From the NCBI GenBank assembly GCA_951812775.1, contig OX638326.1, positions 62,001-126,000 of the forward strand: a stretch of DNA of 64,000 nt, given 5' to 3'. Positions within the stretch are counted from its first letter, which is position 1. The number at the start of each line of letters is the position of its first letter. The stretch comes from an uncultured Alphaproteobacteria bacterium. GTDB lineage: Bacteria > Pseudomonadota > Alphaproteobacteria > MPNO01 > UBA2964. Positions 36,683 to 45,686 of this stretch are shown here, in pieces. A model generated the notes under the pieces. It saw only the letters and a list, made by a program, of their open reading frames with translations, had not been told where the DNA came from and ran no database searches. The translations under genes were made by a program, and so were the position numbers.

Positions 36683-38431
36683 ATGGACCCAGCGATGCCG
36701 TTCCAGCATGAGCTTCTCCTCCCCGCGCCGCCGGCGAGCGGCGAGACGCCGCTGGTGCCGACGCGCATGGTTAACGAGTTCGTCTATTGCGCCCGTCTTG
36801 CCTATCTCATGTGGGGACAGGCCGAATGGGCGGAGACTGCGGATACGGTGGATGGACGGCGCATTCATACCCGCGTTGACCGGAAGGGTGCGCCGCTGCC
36901 CGCGCCCGAAGCCCTGGAGGACACGGCGGAGAAGATCGTCAGCCGGTCGCTGACATTGTCCTCGGAGAAACTCGGCGTCATCGCCAGGATCGACATCGCC
37001 GAGGCGGAAGATGGCGCGGTCACTCCCGTCGATTACAAGCGGGGCAAGCGCCCGCATGTTGCGCGCGGTGCTTATGAGCCTGAGCGTGTGCAGGTGTGTC
37101 TGCAAGCGCTGATGCTCGAAGAGCATGGTTACCGGGTGGAGGAAGGCGCGATCTGGTATGCGGCGAGCCGCGAGCGGGTCCGTGTCACGCTCGACGAAGA
37201 ACTCCGCCACGCGGTGCTTGACGCCGTCAGCCGCCTGCGCCTGACGGTCGCCCATGGCCGCATCCCGCCGCCCCTGAACGACAGCCCCAAATGTCCCCGC
37301 TGCGCCTTGGTTTCGGTTTGCCTGCCCGACGAGGTGCGCGCCCTCGGCGGTTCCGATCTGGCACCGCGGCCGATCGCGGTCGGGACGGACGAGGCCATGC
37401 CGCTGGTGGTCCAGTCCCAGCGGGCGCGCATCTCCAAGGAAGGCGAGACCCTCAAGATTGCCGATGAAGAGCAGGGAGACGTTACCGCACGCCTCAACGA
37501 GGTGTCCGACGTCGCCTTGTTTGGCAACGTCTCGATCACTACGCCTGCGCTGACCGCACTCATGGAGCGCGAGATCCCGGTCGCCTTCCACAGTCACGGC
37601 GGCTGGTTCCGCGGCATCGCCCATGGTCTCGGTCATCGCAATGTCGAGATACGAACCGAGCAATACCGGTCGAGCTTCGACGAAGGGTTTTGCCTGCGGT
37701 TCGCCCGCGATCTGGTGGCGGCCAAGATTGCCAATCAGCGGACCATCCTGCGCCGCAACTGGCGCGGCGACAGGGATGCACGCAAGATGGCGCTTGACCG
37801 CCTCGCCGCCGCCCGCAAATCAGCGCGCGGCGCACCGTCCATGGCCGCGTTGCTGGGCCTCGAAGGCGATGCGGCTGCGGTGTATTTCCGAGCTTACGCC
37901 GGGCTTCTCGCCCCGCCCGAGCCCGTGGCCGGTTCCAGCGAGAGTTCCGGTGACCTGGCCCCGTTCCGTTTCGATGCGCGCAACCGCCGCCCGCCACGCG
38001 ATCCGGTCAACGCCCTGTTGTCGCTGGCCTACGCCATGCTGGCCCGGCACCTGACCGTCGCGCTCGCCACCGTCGCGCTCGATCCCTACCGGGGCTTCTT
38101 TCACGCGCCGCGCTACGGCAGGCCTTCACTGGCGCTGGACATCATGGAGCCGTTCCGCCCGGTCATCGCGGATTCGGTTGTGCTGTCGGCGGTCAACACC
38201 GGCGAGGTCCGGGCGGACGATTTCATCACCGCAGCGACCGGCACCGCGCTCACCGCCGTCGGGCGACGGCGCTTCATCGGCGCCTTCGAACGCCGTCTGT
38301 CGCAGGAGACCACCCATCCGCTGTTCGGCTACCGGTTGAGCATGCGCCGACTGCTGCTGGTCCAGGCACGGCTCCTGAGCCGGCATCTGTTGGGCGAGCT
38401 TCCTTCGTATCCCCATTATCTTCCGAGATGA
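36683..38431 (+). CDS. cas4-cas1: Cas4-Cas1 fusion (adaptation integrase)
   Basis: This 582-residue fusion is diagnostic of subtype I-G. Cas4 occupies residues about 20-220: Cys in NEFVYCARLAYLMWGQ, the RecB-type nuclease block RIDIAEAEDGAVTPVDYKRGK, QVCLQALMLE, and the three-Cys cluster KCPRCALVSVC for a 4Fe-4S centre. Cas1 follows with NVSITTPALTALMEREIPVAFHS, the catalytic Glu region LGLEGDAAAVYF, PVNALLSLAYAML and the His/Asp region FFHAPRYGRPSLALDIMEPFRP. Together they trim prespacers by PAM and integrate them into the array. Both active centres look intact. The start may be 36,683 or 36,695. Neither has a strong ribosome site. Confidence 0.93.
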   Translation: MDPAMPFQHELLLPAPPASGETPLVPTRMVNEFVYCARLAYLMWGQAEWAETADTVDGRRIHTRVDRKGAPLPAPEALEDTAEKIVSRSLTLSSEKLGVIARIDIAEAEDGAVTPVDYKRGKRPHVARGAYEPERVQVCLQALMLEEHGYRVEEGAIWYAASRERVRVTLDEELRHAVLDAVSRLRLTVAHGRIPPPLNDSPKCPRCALVSVCLPDEVRALGGSDLAPRPIAVGTDEAMPLVVQSQRARISKEGETLKIADEEQGDVTARLNEVSDVALFGNVSITTPALTALMEREIPVAFHSHGGWFRGIAHGLGHRNVEIRTEQYRSSFDEGFCLRFARDLVAAKIANQRTILRRNWRGDRDARKMALDRLAAARKSARGAPSMAALLGLEGDAAAVYFRAYAGLLAPPEPVAGSSESSGDLAPFRFDARNRRPPRDPVNALLSLAYAMLARHLTVALATVALDPYRGFFHAPRYGRPSLALDIMEPFRPVIADSVVLSAVNTGEVRADDFITAATGTALTAVGRRRFIGAFERRLSQETTHPLFGYRLSMRRLLLVQARLLSRHLLGELPSYPHYLPR

Positions 38432-38459
38432 AGCGGCTTTCACATGATGAGACTTCGCC

Positions 38460-38753
38460 ATGACCCGTGAGCGAACCGTGATCGTGACCTACGACATCGC
38501 CGATACCCGGCGCTGGCGCCGGGTCTTCAAGACCATGAATGGGTTCGGGGAAAGGCTCCAGCTTTCGGTGTTCCAGTGCCGCCTGTCGAAACGCCGCCGC
38601 GTCGAACTGGAGACGCGCCTGCGTGAACTCGTCAAGCCGGGCGAGGATCATGTCCTGCTGATCGATGTCGGGCCGACCGACAGCACAGACCTCGCCGTCG
38701 TCAGCATCGGCAAGACGTTCGAAGGCATCGAGAGAAAGGCAATCGTGGTATGA
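38460..38753 (+). CDS. cas2: Cas2 (adaptation complex)
   Basis: This 97-residue ferredoxin-fold Cas2 starts RTVIVTYDIADTRRWRRVFKTM, with YDI as the conserved first strand. It then has GERLQLSVFQCRLSKRRRVEL and DHVLLIDVGP. It forms the dimeric bridge in the Cas1-Cas2 integrase. It is the last gene of the operon, 28 bases after cas4-cas1. The array begins 265 bases further on. Confidence 0.95.
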   Translation: MTRERTVIVTYDIADTRRWRRVFKTMNGFGERLQLSVFQCRLSKRRRVELETRLRELVKPGEDHVLLIDVGPTDSTDLAVVSIGKTFEGIERKAIVV

Positions 38754-38780
38754 GCCGAGGTATTGTTTATATTCACGCAA

Positions 38781-38803
38781 CCCGGGAAAGGGATGTTCCC
38801 GGG
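38781..38803 (+). terminator. Hairpin after cas2 (possible terminator)
   Basis: A perfect 8-bp stem CCCGGGAA / TTCCCGGG with a seven-base loop lies 27 bases after the cas2 stop. There is no T-run, so it may be a weak or Rho-assisted terminator separating cas mRNA from the array transcript, or a leader structure. Confidence 0.4.
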
Positions 38804-39017
38804 AAACGCAAGAGGGCCTGCCGCGGGGGGTCGAGCGGCGGGGCGGTGAGCAAATGCGTGGAGGCGCTCGAATCGATGCAAGGAACTGATTTTGCGAGAG
38901 TTTCCGGGGTTGAGACGAGCACCTCGGCGAAAAATGGGACGCTCCGCCCCTCACCCGGTCGGGGCGCTCGAAAATGCGTTGGATTTGCGTGGCGTCCCAA
39001 TACGTTGTAGAGTAGGG
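38804..39017 (+). promoter_or_regulatory. Presumed CRISPR leader
   Basis: This GC-rich non-coding stretch lies between the cas2 hairpin and repeat 1. It contains a 10-base match to the repeat start (GTTTCCGGGG at 38,900-38,909) and a direct repeat GGCGCTCGAA at 38,863 and 38,963, exactly 100 bases apart. Such elements are candidates for integration-host or adaptation motifs. No clear promoter was identified. The orientation (leader at the cas2 side) is inferred from position only. Confidence 0.5.
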
Positions 39018-39637
39018 GTTTCCGGGGCGTTCATGCCCCGGCCTCATTGAAGTTCCGAGGGTTCCTTGGATTTCATATCCGATCCCTTGGCCTGTTTCCG
39101 GGGCGTTCATGCCCCGGCCTCATTGAAGTTGGCATCATCTGGGACGGTATCAGCACGCTGATGCGTTTCCGGGGCGTTCATGCCCCGGCCTCATTGAAGG
39201 ATTGAAGGACGCAATTTTTATGTCATTCTTTGTTGCGGTTTCCGGGGCGTTCATGCCCCGGCCTCATTGAAGGTGGAACGTCACGACACAGTCTGTCAGC
39301 CTTTTCAGGGTTTCCGGGGCGTTCATGCCCCGGCCTCATTGAAGGCTATAATCAAGTTATAAAATAGTCGATGTAATTTCAGTTTCCGGGGCGTTCATGC
39401 CCCGGCCTCATTGAAGGACTGGCAAACAAGCTGACTGCTGGATGTGGCAGAAGGCGTTTCCGGGGCGTTCATGCCCCGGCCTCATTGAAGGACGATGTAG
39501 GAAGGCTGCATATTGTTATGTGAGCCACGTTTCCGGGGCGTTCATGCCCCGGCCTCATTGAAGGCAATGGATAGATTCACGACCGAATTACCGTCCTGCA
39601 TGGTTTCCGGGGCGTTCATGCCCCGGCCTCATTGAAG
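39018..39637 (+). CRISPR. CRISPR array, nine 35-bp repeats, eight spacers (type I-G)
   Basis: Nine repeats start at 39,018, 39,094, 39,165, 39,238, 39,310, 39,382, 39,456, 39,529 and 39,603. All are identical by eye over 35 bases, beginning GTTTCCGGGGCG and ending CCTCATTGAAG. The interior forms a 7-bp hairpin CCGGGGC / GCCCCGG with loop GTTCAT, fitting Cas6-type processing. The ATTGAAG tail resembles other type I repeats. Spacers are 41, 36, 38, 37, 37, 39, 38 and 39 bases. No spacer obviously matches another part of this window, although no exhaustive search was done. Confidence 0.98.
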
Positions 39638-39815
39638 CTCGGTCTTGATTGGAGTACCATGACACTTGCGGTTGTGTTTGCTGCAATTGGGCTAAAGATG
39701 TGGAGGGCAAAATAAAGGGGTAATTCTTTCAGACTCCCTTCTGTAACCCGTCGTTTTCCTAGGGTGCATTCAGGCCTAAAAGTCTGAAAACCCCGGGAAA
39801 ACTCCCGTTGTATGG

Positions 39816-39867
39816 GGCCTTTCACGTCGGCAACACGGGTTCGAACCCCGTTGGGGCCTCCATTTTT
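39816..39867 (+). repeat. attR: partial tRNA-Glu duplicate at the island's right end
   Basis: This 52-base imperfect copy (48/52) of the 3' part of tRNA-Glu at 26,983-27,034 includes the anticodon arm half, T-arm and CCA followed by a T-run. It lacks the 5' half, so it is not a functional tRNA. It marks the distal junction of the CRISPR-bearing island. The gap from the array end (39,638) to here shows no gene. Confidence 0.85.
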
Positions 39868-39879
39868 TTTGGCACCTAA

Positions 39880-40740
39880 TTACTCTTCTCTGCACGTGAC
39901 CCGTCGCATGTCCCGAATATATTTCTGGTCGTCGAAATCGGTGCCGCGGTGCATGGTGACGAGATTGTCCCAGATCAGGACGTCGCCGACTGTCCATGGG
40001 TAATAAACATATTCAGGGTGCAGCGTGATCGCGCGGAGTTCTTCCAGAAGGCTTTTGGCCTCGTCATCCGGCATACCGGCAATGCTGCGAACGTGTGACG
40101 CGATATAGAGCACCTTTCGGCCCGATGTCGGATGGGTATGAACCAGCGAATGCTGGGCTGGCGGGCGTGTCGCGCGTTCTTCCGGCGTCGGTTCCGGGCC
40201 GCCGCCGAGCATCCGTGAATGCCAGTAGCAATGTTCGGCAACGAGACCTTCCAGACGGGCCTTCATTTTTTCCGGCAGGTCGTCATAGACGGCCCGCATG
40301 TCGGTGGTCTCGGTTTCGCCCCCCTCGGGAGGGACGACATGGGCGGAGAGCAGGGACCAGGTGGCCCGGTTGCTGCGATAGCTCATATCGGTATGCCACA
40401 ACCGATTGGCCCGCTTGTAGGCAAGCCGTTTGTCCCGATCCGGATAAATCTTGCCGTCACCGTCCAGATTGCTCTGATCGACGATTTCATTGTACGGAAC
40501 CCGCATGCCGGTGCCAGCAATCCTTGGCATACTCTTGCGGGCCACGGGGCCAAGCAGGGCGCCGAAACCAATATGCTCCTCGTTGGTAAGCGGTGTTTCA
40601 TGTCGCACGGCGCAGACGGCATACTCATCGAGCAGAGCTTTGAGCGTGGCAACGGATTCCGGATTAGTGTCGCGCCGCATATCAAAACCGCTAATTTTTG
40701 CGGCGTAGAGTGGGTGCAGCTGTTCGACTTCAAATGTCAT
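39880..40740 (-). CDS. TauD/TfdA-family Fe(II)/2-oxoglutarate dioxygenase
   Basis: This 286-residue dioxygenase starts MTFEVEQLHPLYAAKISGFD. The iron ligands are HxD in LWHTDMSYRSNRATWSLL and the distal His in DNLVTMHRGTDFD. The 2-oxoglutarate-binding Arg is near the C-terminus (YIRDMRRVTC). The W-S-L-L-S-A segment and the length match the TauD/TfdA group cleaving taurine, 2,4-D or similar substrates. Which one cannot be said. The MFS gene upstream (40,768-41,898) is probably its uptake partner, 27 bases away. Confidence 0.85.
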   Translation of the reverse strand: MTFEVEQLHPLYAAKISGFDMRRDTNPESVATLKALLDEYAVCAVRHETPLTNEEHIGFGALLGPVARKSMPRIAGTGMRVPYNEIVDQSNLDGDGKIYPDRDKRLAYKRANRLWHTDMSYRSNRATWSLLSAHVVPPEGGETETTDMRAVYDDLPEKMKARLEGLVAEHCYWHSRMLGGGPEPTPEERATRPPAQHSLVHTHPTSGRKVLYIASHVRSIAGMPDDEAKSLLEELRAITLHPEYVYYPWTVGDVLIWDNLVTMHRGTDFDDQKYIRDMRRVTCREE

Positions 40741-40767
40741 GGCGGTCTCGCACAAACCAATTTCGAC

Positions 40768-41898
40768 TTAGGTGACAGCAGGCCGTTTTTGCAGGATCAG
40801 GCCAATTATAACGATCACCACGGTAATCCAGTATATATCGCTCAGAGACATCAGGGCCAGAATGCTGCCGACGATTAGCGGCCCGGTTGCGGCGCCGACA
40901 TCGCGCCAGGTCTGGCCGACGGCCAGACGGTGCATGGTGTCTTCCGGCGAATTTCGGATCGCCATTTCCGCCGGCCATAAGGCGGCAATAAAGGCTCTGC
41001 CAATAACGACCAGTGTGCCACCGATATAGGCGGACCCAAGGGCAAGAAAGACAAATCCAACGGCCATCACAACTGTCGCAATACAGAGTAATCTTTGCGC
41101 CCCATAACGATCACCAAGAAGGCCGCCAACAGGCGACAAGAAAGCTTCCATGGCCCGACGAATGCCGATGAGGACACCGCCGGTAATCATGGCTGTGCCG
41201 ATTGAGCTGGTTTCAGCGACTGTGAGCGTAATTGCGACGGCGAACACGCCGTCAACGGTGAGGCCTGCCGTAAAGAGAAACAGGTCGAATTTCTTTGGTT
41301 TGGGCAGCCAACGCGCCTTCGGTGGATTTGGACGTCTCACCTCTTTGGGCAGAAAAAAAGCGATAGGAATGCTGATGGCGGTCGCGAGGCCTGGAATGAC
41401 AAAGACAAACCTTGCACCAAACTCGATGGCGAGAAATGGTCCGATGAGGGCGACCAGTGCCGGACCAATGGAGTGCATGGCTCGGCCAAGTCCCACTCTT
41501 GTACCGGCTTTGCTGCGATCTGCAACGGCGTAGGAGAATATGACCAGTGTTAGAGCGGCGAAGCTCAGTCCCCAGAGAATACGTCCGATTAACAATACAG
41601 TTGGGCCGCTACCGAGCCCGTAGATCAGGGTCGAGACTGTTGATGTCACTGCGGTGGCAATAGCGAGAGTACGCGGACCGACACGCTCTGCCAGAGAGGC
41701 AATGGCGCCAAGAGTAAAAATACGGATGATACGGTTGGCTGCCAGTAACACACCGACCCAAAAGAGACTGACGCCAAAGAGCGGAGCGTTGACCGGTAAT
41801 ATCACATAAATCAGTACATCGCCCAGGAGAGCCAGAGACAGGACGCTTCCTGATAACAGGGTAGGGCCGACGCCATAACTTGGGCGAGCATCGGTCAT
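40768..41898 (-). CDS. MFS transporter
   Basis: This 376-residue, 12-helix facilitator starts MTDARPSYGVGPTLLSGSVL. Loop 2 reads SLAERVGPRTLAIA and the central loop PKEVRRPNPPKARWLPKPKKF is basic. The second half has GGLLGDRYGAQRLLCIA, the repeat of the MFS signature. It probably shares a transcript with the TauD-like gene downstream, suggesting import or export of that enzyme's substrate (inference). Confidence 0.78.
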   Translation of the reverse strand: MTDARPSYGVGPTLLSGSVLSLALLGDVLIYVILPVNAPLFGVSLFWVGVLLAANRIIRIFTLGAIASLAERVGPRTLAIATAVTSTVSTLIYGLGSGPTVLLIGRILWGLSFAALTLVIFSYAVADRSKAGTRVGLGRAMHSIGPALVALIGPFLAIEFGARFVFVIPGLATAISIPIAFFLPKEVRRPNPPKARWLPKPKKFDLFLFTAGLTVDGVFAVAITLTVAETSSIGTAMITGGVLIGIRRAMEAFLSPVGGLLGDRYGAQRLLCIATVVMAVGFVFLALGSAYIGGTLVVIGRAFIAALWPAEMAIRNSPEDTMHRLAVGQTWRDVGAATGPLIVGSILALMSLSDIYWITVVIVIIGLILQKRPAVT

Positions 41899-42081
41899 TG
41901 GGGCGTGTGGAAGTTGGCGGTCATAGCGTTGCTTCTTGTATTACAGAAATTGATTTTGTGTGCGACTTGATTTGGTTGAGAGAAATATCGGCAGGAAACG
42001 ATTACCTTCCGATGCGCGAAGTGATGACAAGAATCAAGGTTACGGTATGGTCCTCTCACGAGGAATAGGCGTTTCAAACAT

Positions 42082-43245
42082 ATGTTACGAAATATCTTTA
42101 AAAATTGCTGTCTGGTAATTGGCAGCCTTCTGGTTGGTTTCTTGATATTCGAAATCATATTGCGTTTTGCAATTACTTTACCTTCGCCATTTGCGATTGC
42201 GGATTCACGATTGATCTTTGACCAGCGGGGCTTTTGGCTCAATTTGCCCAGTCAAAATCAAGTATTTTCCAACCAAGTCGATTTTGACGGTGTAACGGTA
42301 TCAAATGACGAGAATGGATTACGCCGCGTTCCTTGCAGAAAGAAAACCTCAGAGAAGTCTGTTCAGCGGATTTATATTGTCGGTGATAGCCAGACTTATG
42401 GCTGGGGTTTATCTGACGGTGACACTTGGCCCAATCAACTTCAGTGCCTCTTAAACAAATCCGGGGAAAAATTTGAGGTATGGAATCTGGGTGTACCTGG
42501 GACCAACCTGGATCAATACTACTATCGAACCCGGATGTTTTATGATTTCGTTCGACCCGACGATATCGTTGTATATGTGATTACGTGGAATGACTGGCAT
42601 AGCGATCAGTCAAATATTCGCCCGATTTCACTTTCTGAAAAATGCACCGCTAAACCCCTAAACGGGACTGGTCCGGCATTTTGTCCGTCTGACCCTGCCC
42701 GTTATTATGGGCTTAAGACGAGTTGGCGCCGTAATGTCCACGATGCTATTGGCGTTTTATTTCCATCATTTGATAGTCTGAAAGCCTTTTCGGATACGGT
42801 GGTCTTCAGTTCTGCGGTCGCTTATCTGACGGTTCCACCTTTGAAGGCGTTGTATTTACGAAAAAGGAAAACCGACACACTTCAAAGAATCGGCGCGTCA
42901 ACGTTGAAATCCAACATTACGCTGGTCAAGCAAATTGCTTCTGACATTCGAAAAACGGAGAATGTCCATTTTGTATTTTTGCCGTCCCGGATTTCCTATG
43001 CAGACAAGGTCTTTGAGGTATATTCCAAAAACCGGACCGTGTTCAAAAATCAGGATTTCCTTTTCGACTTGGCCAAAGGCGCCTGTCAAAAACACAAACT
43101 CCGTTGCCATTCTTTATTTAGCGCCTTGCACATGTCGGACATCGGAAGTGTCGATTTTAAATTTGATGGACATTTAAACGCCGATGGCGCGAGAGAGGTT
43201 GCCAATTATTTATTCGAGAACATCATCGGAAACGCAAAAAAATAA
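42082..43245 (+). CDS. Membrane-anchored SGNH/GDSL hydrolase-like protein
   Basis: This 387-residue protein has one N-terminal membrane helix (LVIGSLLVGFLIFEIILRF, an uncleaved anchor). An SGNH fold follows with GDSQTYGWG (nucleophile Ser about 103), LGVPGTNLDQYYY as block II, VITWNDWHS as block III and the catalytic pair in FDGHLNADGAREV (D362, H364). Such anchored SGNH proteins often act on cell-envelope polysaccharides, for instance as O-acetyl transferases or esterases, but no polysaccharide genes are beside it. Its codon use is more AT-rich than its neighbours', hinting at a different origin. Confidence 0.72.
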   Translation: MLRNIFKNCCLVIGSLLVGFLIFEIILRFAITLPSPFAIADSRLIFDQRGFWLNLPSQNQVFSNQVDFDGVTVSNDENGLRRVPCRKKTSEKSVQRIYIVGDSQTYGWGLSDGDTWPNQLQCLLNKSGEKFEVWNLGVPGTNLDQYYYRTRMFYDFVRPDDIVVYVITWNDWHSDQSNIRPISLSEKCTAKPLNGTGPAFCPSDPARYYGLKTSWRRNVHDAIGVLFPSFDSLKAFSDTVVFSSAVAYLTVPPLKALYLRKRKTDTLQRIGASTLKSNITLVKQIASDIRKTENVHFVFLPSRISYADKVFEVYSKNRTVFKNQDFLFDLAKGACQKHKLRCHSLFSALHMSDIGSVDFKFDGHLNADGAREVANYLFENIIGNAKK

Positions 43246-43253
43246 AAATGTTT

Positions 43254-43706
43254 CTAGTAATACCAATGCAAGGCTTCACCGGAGATACGTACGTTTGAAA
43301 GCAGCAGGTCCTGTGTGACCGGGATCGTTGTTTTGATGCAGCGTACTTTTCTTCTGTTCTTTGGGAGGTTGGGATCGCTGTCGGTTACAAACCGAGCGGA
43401 GGCAATCCGTTTTCCCGGCCGTCTTCCAATGACGACGAAGGCCTGATCGAACCATTCGCTCGTAAGATCTTCAAAGACACCCGTTCGCTCGCTGACCCGG
43501 GCAGCGCAAACGCCCGGCTTACCGTTTTCGTCGGTTGGTTTTAGATAATAAACGGAGATAGCGTCGCGGAAGGTCCCTCGCCATTTGATTCTCTTGGTAT
43601 CGTATGTGTTATCGACATATCGTTCCGATAGAAGAGTATAATTATCGGTGGTTTTGCAACCCGCTGAACCGGTTGAAAGAATTAGTACGAGAAGAATATT
43701 TCTCAT
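43254..43706 (-). CDS. Putative lipoprotein, unknown function
   Basis: This 150-residue protein has a lipoprotein signal MRNILLVLILSTGSAGC (lipid Cys at 17), which supports starting at 43,706 rather than at the in-frame upstream codon 43,748. The mature part has several basic stretches (GRRPGKRIASARF, KNRRKVRCIKT) and no family that I recognise. It converges on the SGNH gene with an eight-base gap and is divergent from glnS. Confidence 0.6.
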   Translation of the reverse strand: MRNILLVLILSTGSAGCKTTDNYTLLSERYVDNTYDTKRIKWRGTFRDAISVYYLKPTDENGKPGVCAARVSERTGVFEDLTSEWFDQAFVVIGRRPGKRIASARFVTDSDPNLPKNRRKVRCIKTTIPVTQDLLLSNVRISGEALHWYY

Positions 43707-43845
43707 GCCGCGTCTACTGTTTTTCGTAGTAAAAATGTATTCATCCACACTCTACCAATCAAATAATTCATGAATAACGAACTTCTTGGCGCTTCGGTAA
43801 CAGGCATGCTATACGCACGCGGGAGGATTTTGGTTTGGACCCAAT

Positions 43846-45531
43846 ATGAACGATATTGAAGAGCAGTCGGAAGAAAAGCAGCTGGATTTTATCCGCGAAC
43901 AGATACAGGCGGATTTAAAATCGGGTAAGCACGATAAAATCGTTACGCGCTTTCCGCCTGAACCGAACGGGTATCTACATATCGGTCATGCAAAATCGAT
44001 TTGCCTGAATTTTGGTGTTGCTGATGAATTCGGTGGCGAATGTCATTTGCGATTTGATGATACCAATCCTGCAAAGGAGGATCAGGAATTCGTCGACGCT
44101 ATTCAGCGCGATGTCGAGTGGCTCGGATGTGATTGGGGCGAGAAGATTTATTATGCCTCGGATAATTTCGATCAACTTTACGCCTATGCGGAGCATTTGG
44201 TGGAGGCGGGAAAAGCCTATGTCGATGACCTGAATACCGAACAAATACGCGAATATCGCGGAACTTTGACCGAGCCGGGGAAGAACAGCCCTTACCGTGA
44301 TCGGGCTATTGAAGAAAATCTTGATCTTTTGCGCCGAATGAAAGCGGGTGAGTTTGAAGATGGCTCGCGTGTTTTGCGCGCTAAAATCGACATGGCGTCC
44401 GGTAACATCAATCTGCGTGATCCGGTGCTTTATCGTATTTTGCGGGCCCCCCATCCGCGGACCGGCGATAGTTGGAAAATTTATCCGACCTATGACTTCG
44501 CACATGGGCAGACAGATGCGATTGAAGGTATTACACATTCTCTTTGTACGTTGGAGTTTGAAGACCACCGACCGCTCTATGATTGGTTTATTGAAAACCT
44601 TCCAGTGCCTTCGAAACCCAAACAATATGAATTTTCGCGTCTTAATCTGGGCAATACGGTTCTTTCCAAACGTCGCCTTACGCAGTTGGTGACTGAGGCA
44701 AAAGTTTCCGGTTGGGATGACCCGAGAATGCCGACGGTCTCGGGTTTACGTCGGCGTGGCGTACCGCCGGAGGCAATCAGGGATTTTGTATCTCGTCTTG
44801 CGATTTCCAAAACCGAAGGCGTCGTTGAGGCAGCGATGCTGGATCACTGTATTCGGGACTATTTGAACGAACATGCTGTACGGCGAATGGGTGTGTTGCG
44901 TCCCTTGAAGGTTGTCATCGAGAACTATCCGGAAGGGAAGTCGGAGGAATTGATTGCAGTGAATCATCCCGGTAACGAAGAGGCAGGCACAAGAATGGTG
45001 CCGTTTTCGCGCGAAATTTATGTTGAGCGCGATGATTTTATGGAGGATCCCCCCAAGAAGTTTTTTCGACTCGGACCAGGTCGCGAAGTGCGGTTGCGAT
45101 TCGCTTATTTCATTACGTGCACTGATGTCATCAAAGACGAAGATGGTGAAGTGGTTGAATTGAGGTGCACCTATGACCCGGAAACAAGGGGCGGTAATGC
45201 CCCGGATGGTCGAAAAGTGAGAGGAACAATTCACTGGGTATCTGCTGACCACGCGATACCCGCTGACATAAACCTCTATGAACCGCTGTTTGACGACCCT
45301 GATGGCGGTCATTCGGAGAATTTTCTTGAGAATCCAAACCTGGGTTCCGTGGAGCATTTAACCGGATGCATGGTTGAACCATCCATGGCGAATTCCACGA
45401 TTGAAGCTACCGTACAGTTTGAGCGGACAGGTTATTTTTCTCGTGATGAGGACTCAGATGAGGGGCATCCAGTTTTCAATCGAACCGTTGCATTGCGTGA
45501 CAGTTGGGCCAAGGTCCGGAAAAAATCCTGA
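43846..45531 (+). CDS. glnS: Glutaminyl-tRNA synthetase
   Basis: This 561-residue class I aminoacyl-tRNA synthetase has the HIGH motif in [15 protein letters not shown] (about 45-48) and the KMSKS equivalent in VLSKRRL (about 268). The GlnRS-specific segments [38 protein letters not shown] and [16 protein letters not shown] are also present. A C-terminal anticodon-binding beta-barrel pair follows. ATG 43,846 lies behind GGGAGG. It directly charges tRNA-Gln, whereas many alphaproteobacteria use the GatCAB route instead. Confidence 0.95.
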   Translation: MNDIEEQSEEKQLDFIREQIQADLKSGKHDKIVTRFPPEPNGYLHIGHAKSICLNFGVADEFGGECHLRFDDTNPAKEDQEFVDAIQRDVEWLGCDWGEKIYYASDNFDQLYAYAEHLVEAGKAYVDDLNTEQIREYRGTLTEPGKNSPYRDRAIEENLDLLRRMKAGEFEDGSRVLRAKIDMASGNINLRDPVLYRILRAPHPRTGDSWKIYPTYDFAHGQTDAIEGITHSLCTLEFEDHRPLYDWFIENLPVPSKPKQYEFSRLNLGNTVLSKRRLTQLVTEAKVSGWDDPRMPTVSGLRRRGVPPEAIRDFVSRLAISKTEGVVEAAMLDHCIRDYLNEHAVRRMGVLRPLKVVIENYPEGKSEELIAVNHPGNEEAGTRMVPFSREIYVERDDFMEDPPKKFFRLGPGREVRLRFAYFITCTDVIKDEDGEVVELRCTYDPETRGGNAPDGRKVRGTIHWVSADHAIPADINLYEPLFDDPDGGHSENFLENPNLGSVEHLTGCMVEPSMANSTIEATVQFERTGYFSRDEDSDEGHPVFNRTVALRDSWAKVRKKS

Positions 45532-45686
45532 AGGTTCAGGAAACGCAAACGGTTTTTCTAATTAATATCATAAAAACAACCTCTTACATAATTTTCTCTA
45601 AATTCCGTAGGGTTAAAGAACGGTTTACCGTTGTCTGTCAGATTCGTGTTGATGACGCGAATTTCGAACAGCACAGCGTTCACTGT

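Noticed and set aside
38750..39010. Frame of 86 residues overlapping the CRISPR leader
   Set aside because: It overlaps cas2 and the leader, has no homology that I recognise and lies where non-coding leader DNA is expected.
39816..39867. Possible second tRNA gene
   Set aside because: Only the 3' half is present. No D-arm or 5' acceptor strand can be paired, so it is an attachment-site copy.
39776..39997. Minus-strand frame of 73 residues ending CCRRERPHTTG
   Set aside because: It reads through the antisense of the tRNA fragment, a common artefact at attachment sites. It overlaps the TauD-like gene.
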